In this document: piece after piece, positions 13,793 to 15,229 of the stretch
How the letters are laid out: every line of letters starts with the position of its first letter
Numbering within the stretch: the stretch's first letter is position 1
Source: JAVVFH01 sp032250585
Lineage (GTDB): Bacteria; Pseudomonadota; Gammaproteobacteria; Xanthomonadales; SZUA-36
Length of the DNA: 15,229 nucleotides
Assembly: GCA_032250585.1 (NCBI GenBank)
Contig: JAVVFH010000064.1
Location: forward strand, 1-15,229
Direction of reading: 5' to 3'
Translations under genes and position numbers: made by a program
The notes under the pieces: model-generated
Told to the model about the DNA's origin: nothing
What the model saw: the letters and a program-made list of their open reading frames with translations, nothing else
The model's database searches: none

Positions 13793-14809
13793 TTGGTCAC
13801 ACGAGACTCCGGAGCAGGCACACGATTTTTTGGGCAGACGTCCCAGACCGCCCGCTTGATGCTTTACGGCCTGCTGGCGGTGGTGCTGATGGCGATGGAT
13901 CAGCGCGGGCATTATGTCCCGCGCGCACGGGTCATGGCCGGCCACCTGATCGAACCGGTCTACCACGTGGTGGATTGGCCGGTCACGGCACTGCGCAACC
14001 TGTTCGGTCAGTTGCAATCGCGCCGTTCCCTTCGTCACGAAAATGCCCGGTTGAAGAAGCGCTTGCTCGCCCAGCAGGGCGATCTGCAACGACTGGATAC
14101 GCTGCAGCAGGAAAACCGCCGCCTGCGAGCGCTGTTCACGGGCGCCCAGACACAGCCTTTCGACTATCAATACGCTGAATTGCTGCGCGTCGATCTCGAC
14201 CCGTTTTCGCACAAGGTCATGGTAGATCGCGGCTCTGTCCATGGCGTCGAAATAGGGCAGGCGGTGATCGACGGGACGGGCGTGATGGGCCAGGTTGAAG
14301 AAGTACATTCACACTATTCCACGATCCGGCTGATTTCCGACCCCAACCATGCGCTGCCGGTCCAGATCAACCGCACCGGCTTGCGGACCGTCGCTTTCGG
14401 TTTGGGTGAGACGGGCAGCCTCAGCCTGCCCAGCATGCCCCACCAGGCGGATGTTCGTGAAGGCGATCTGGTGGTCACCTCCGGACTCGGAGAACGGTTT
14501 CCCGGCGGCTACCCGGTGGCTCGGGTCACGTCGGTCGAACGACCGCACGGCGGTACCTTCGCGCGGGTCTGGGCGCGACCGCTGGCAACGCTGGGCCGCG
14601 GCCGCGAGGTGCTGCTGATTCGATCACCGGAGGCGGGAGAAGCGGCTGCGGCAGAGACCGGGTTTGTCGCCAGTGACGGTGCCGTTCAGCCTGACCCCGA
14701 CGCCGGCAGCCCTGCCATGGGCGAGGCCGGTGAAGCCGGTGAGTCGGCCGACGCAAGCGGAGACGACTCCCTGCCTGGCGGCCCGGCTGCGGAAGACGAC
14801 GACCCATGA
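13793..14809 (+). CDS. mreC: Rod shape-determining protein MreC
   Basis: A 338-residue bitopic inner-membrane protein. One transmembrane helix (ARLMLYGLLAVVLMAMD, about 20-36) follows a short cytosolic N-terminus; a periplasmic coiled coil spans about 68-115 (RRSLRHENARLKKRL, LQQENRRLRAL); the paired beta-barrel domain follows (about 120-275, with VDRGSVHGVEIGQAVID, LISDPNHALPVQINRTG and GDLVVTSGLGERFPGGYPVA). Residues 280-338 form an Ala/Gly/Glu/Asp-rich disordered tail. MreC links MreB to PBP2 and RodA in the elongasome. An in-frame stop at 13769 limits the start; TTG at 13793 with AGGT upstream is the best candidate, though it is a rare start codon. The stop overlaps the mreD start by 4 bp (ATGA). 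Confidence 0.93.
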   Translation: MVTRDSGAGTRFFGQTSQTARLMLYGLLAVVLMAMDQRGHYVPRARVMAGHLIEPVYHVVDWPVTALRNLFGQLQSRRSLRHENARLKKRLLAQQGDLQRLDTLQQENRRLRALFTGAQTQPFDYQYAELLRVDLDPFSHKVMVDRGSVHGVEIGQAVIDGTGVMGQVEEVHSHYSTIRLISDPNHALPVQINRTGLRTVAFGLGETGSLSLPSMPHQADVREGDLVVTSGLGERFPGGYPVARVTSVERPHGGTFARVWARPLATLGRGREVLLIRSPEAGEAAAAETGFVASDGAVQPDPDAGSPAMGEAGEAGESADASGDDSLPGGPAAEDDDP

Positions 14810-15229
14810 ACGTCCGTTCCGACCGCATCTCGATCATTCTGCTGACGCTGTTTATCGCAGTCCTGTTGACCTTGCTGCCGCTGCCGCCCGCGCTGAACAT
14901 GCTCCGACCCTACTGGGTGGCGCTGGTGCTGATCTACTGGAGCCTTGAAACCCAGGGCCTGATCTCGCTGGGAATGGGTTTCGCGGTCGGCTTGCTGCTG
15001 GACCTGCTGACCGGCAGCCTGCTGGGAATGCATGCGCTCGGCCTGGTGATCATCATCTACCTCGCAAGCCGCTTTCGTGCGCGCCTGCGTTTCTACCCGC
15101 CGTGGCAGCAGTCCCTGTCGGTGCTGGCCCTGCTGATCAACGATCGCATCATCATGCTGTGGATCAGGCTGTTGGTGGGTGAGCCGATGCCGGGCCTGGA
15201 TTTCTGGCTGGCGCCGGTGGTGGGTACCT
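14806..15229 (+). CDS. mreD: Rod shape-determining protein MreD, 3' partial
   Basis: The first 141 residues of a very hydrophobic protein; the family is usually about 160-170 residues, so only the end is missing at the window edge. Several membrane helices are evident: ISIILLTLFIAVLLTLLPLP, YWVALVLIYW, the GLISLGMGFAVGLLLDLLTG pair with the family-typical G-x-x-x-D-L-x-x-G, LGLVIIIYLASRF, and LSVLALLINDRIIMLWIRLL. It is an integral component of the elongasome with MreB and MreC. The ATG overlaps the mreC TGA as ATGA, indicating translational coupling. mrdA/mrdB would be expected further right. Confidence 0.93.
   Translation, partial: MNVRSDRISIILLTLFIAVLLTLLPLPPALNMLRPYWVALVLIYWSLETQGLISLGMGFAVGLLLDLLTGSLLGMHALGLVIIIYLASRFRARLRFYPPWQQSLSVLALLINDRIIMLWIRLLVGEPMPGLDFWLAPVVGT

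Noticed and set aside
1..15229. CRISPR array, prophage or complete insertion sequence
   Set aside because: No regularly spaced repeats, phage structural genes or intact transposase are visible.

Overview
The window is GC-rich proteobacterial DNA in two parts. The right part (about 5.6 kb to the end) looks gammaproteobacterial: mreB-mreC-mreD in canonical order, a tRNA-Met gene that encodes its CCA end, an intrinsic terminator and compact minus-strand operons. The left part (1-5460) is a tightly packed plus-strand pyrimidine salvage and degradation operon. It ends without a visible terminator and abuts gene-poor, partly degenerate DNA, so it may be a transferred island or, in a metagenome, an assembly join. 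Species cannot be fixed from the sequence alone.

Left region: a 5'-truncated N-carbamoyl-beta-alanine amidohydrolase, an NCS1-family nucleobase transporter, dihydropyrimidinase (hydA), cytidine deaminase (cdd) and thymidine phosphorylase (deoA, GTG start). Gaps inside the last four genes are 2, 4 and 11 bp. Together they would deaminate cytidine nucleosides, release the base, import free bases or hydantoins, and open and hydrolyse the reduced ring to beta-alanine-type products. Only dihydropyrimidine dehydrogenase is missing; it would be expected upstream, outside the window.

Middle region (5461-8377): a GNAT acetyltransferase on the minus strand, about 850 bp of low-information or degenerate DNA, a secreted cysteine-containing protein of unknown function with a strong terminator, and a small conserved-looking hypothetical gene.

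Minus-strand block (8413-12252): an overlapping pair made of an HD-domain protein and a gamma-butyrobetaine-hydroxylase-like Fe(II)/2-oxoglutarate dioxygenase. This arrangement matches the two-oxygenase organophosphonate pathway type (TmpA/TmpB, PhnY*/PhnZ). Next come a self-contained minus-strand segment bounded by two terminators (possible small RNA), the tRNA-Met transcription unit, a ribbon-helix-helix/MazF toxin-antitoxin pair and a PfkB-family sugar/nucleoside kinase.

Right end: mreB, with a tandem 10-bp repeat in front of its predicted promoter, then a 159-bp MITE-like element with terminal inverted repeats inserted exactly at the mreB stop codon, then mreC, and mreD which runs off the window. 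The most notable observations are the MITE that supplies the mreB stop codon, the putative phosphonate oxygenase pair, and the unexplained minus-strand segment between the tRNA and that pair.
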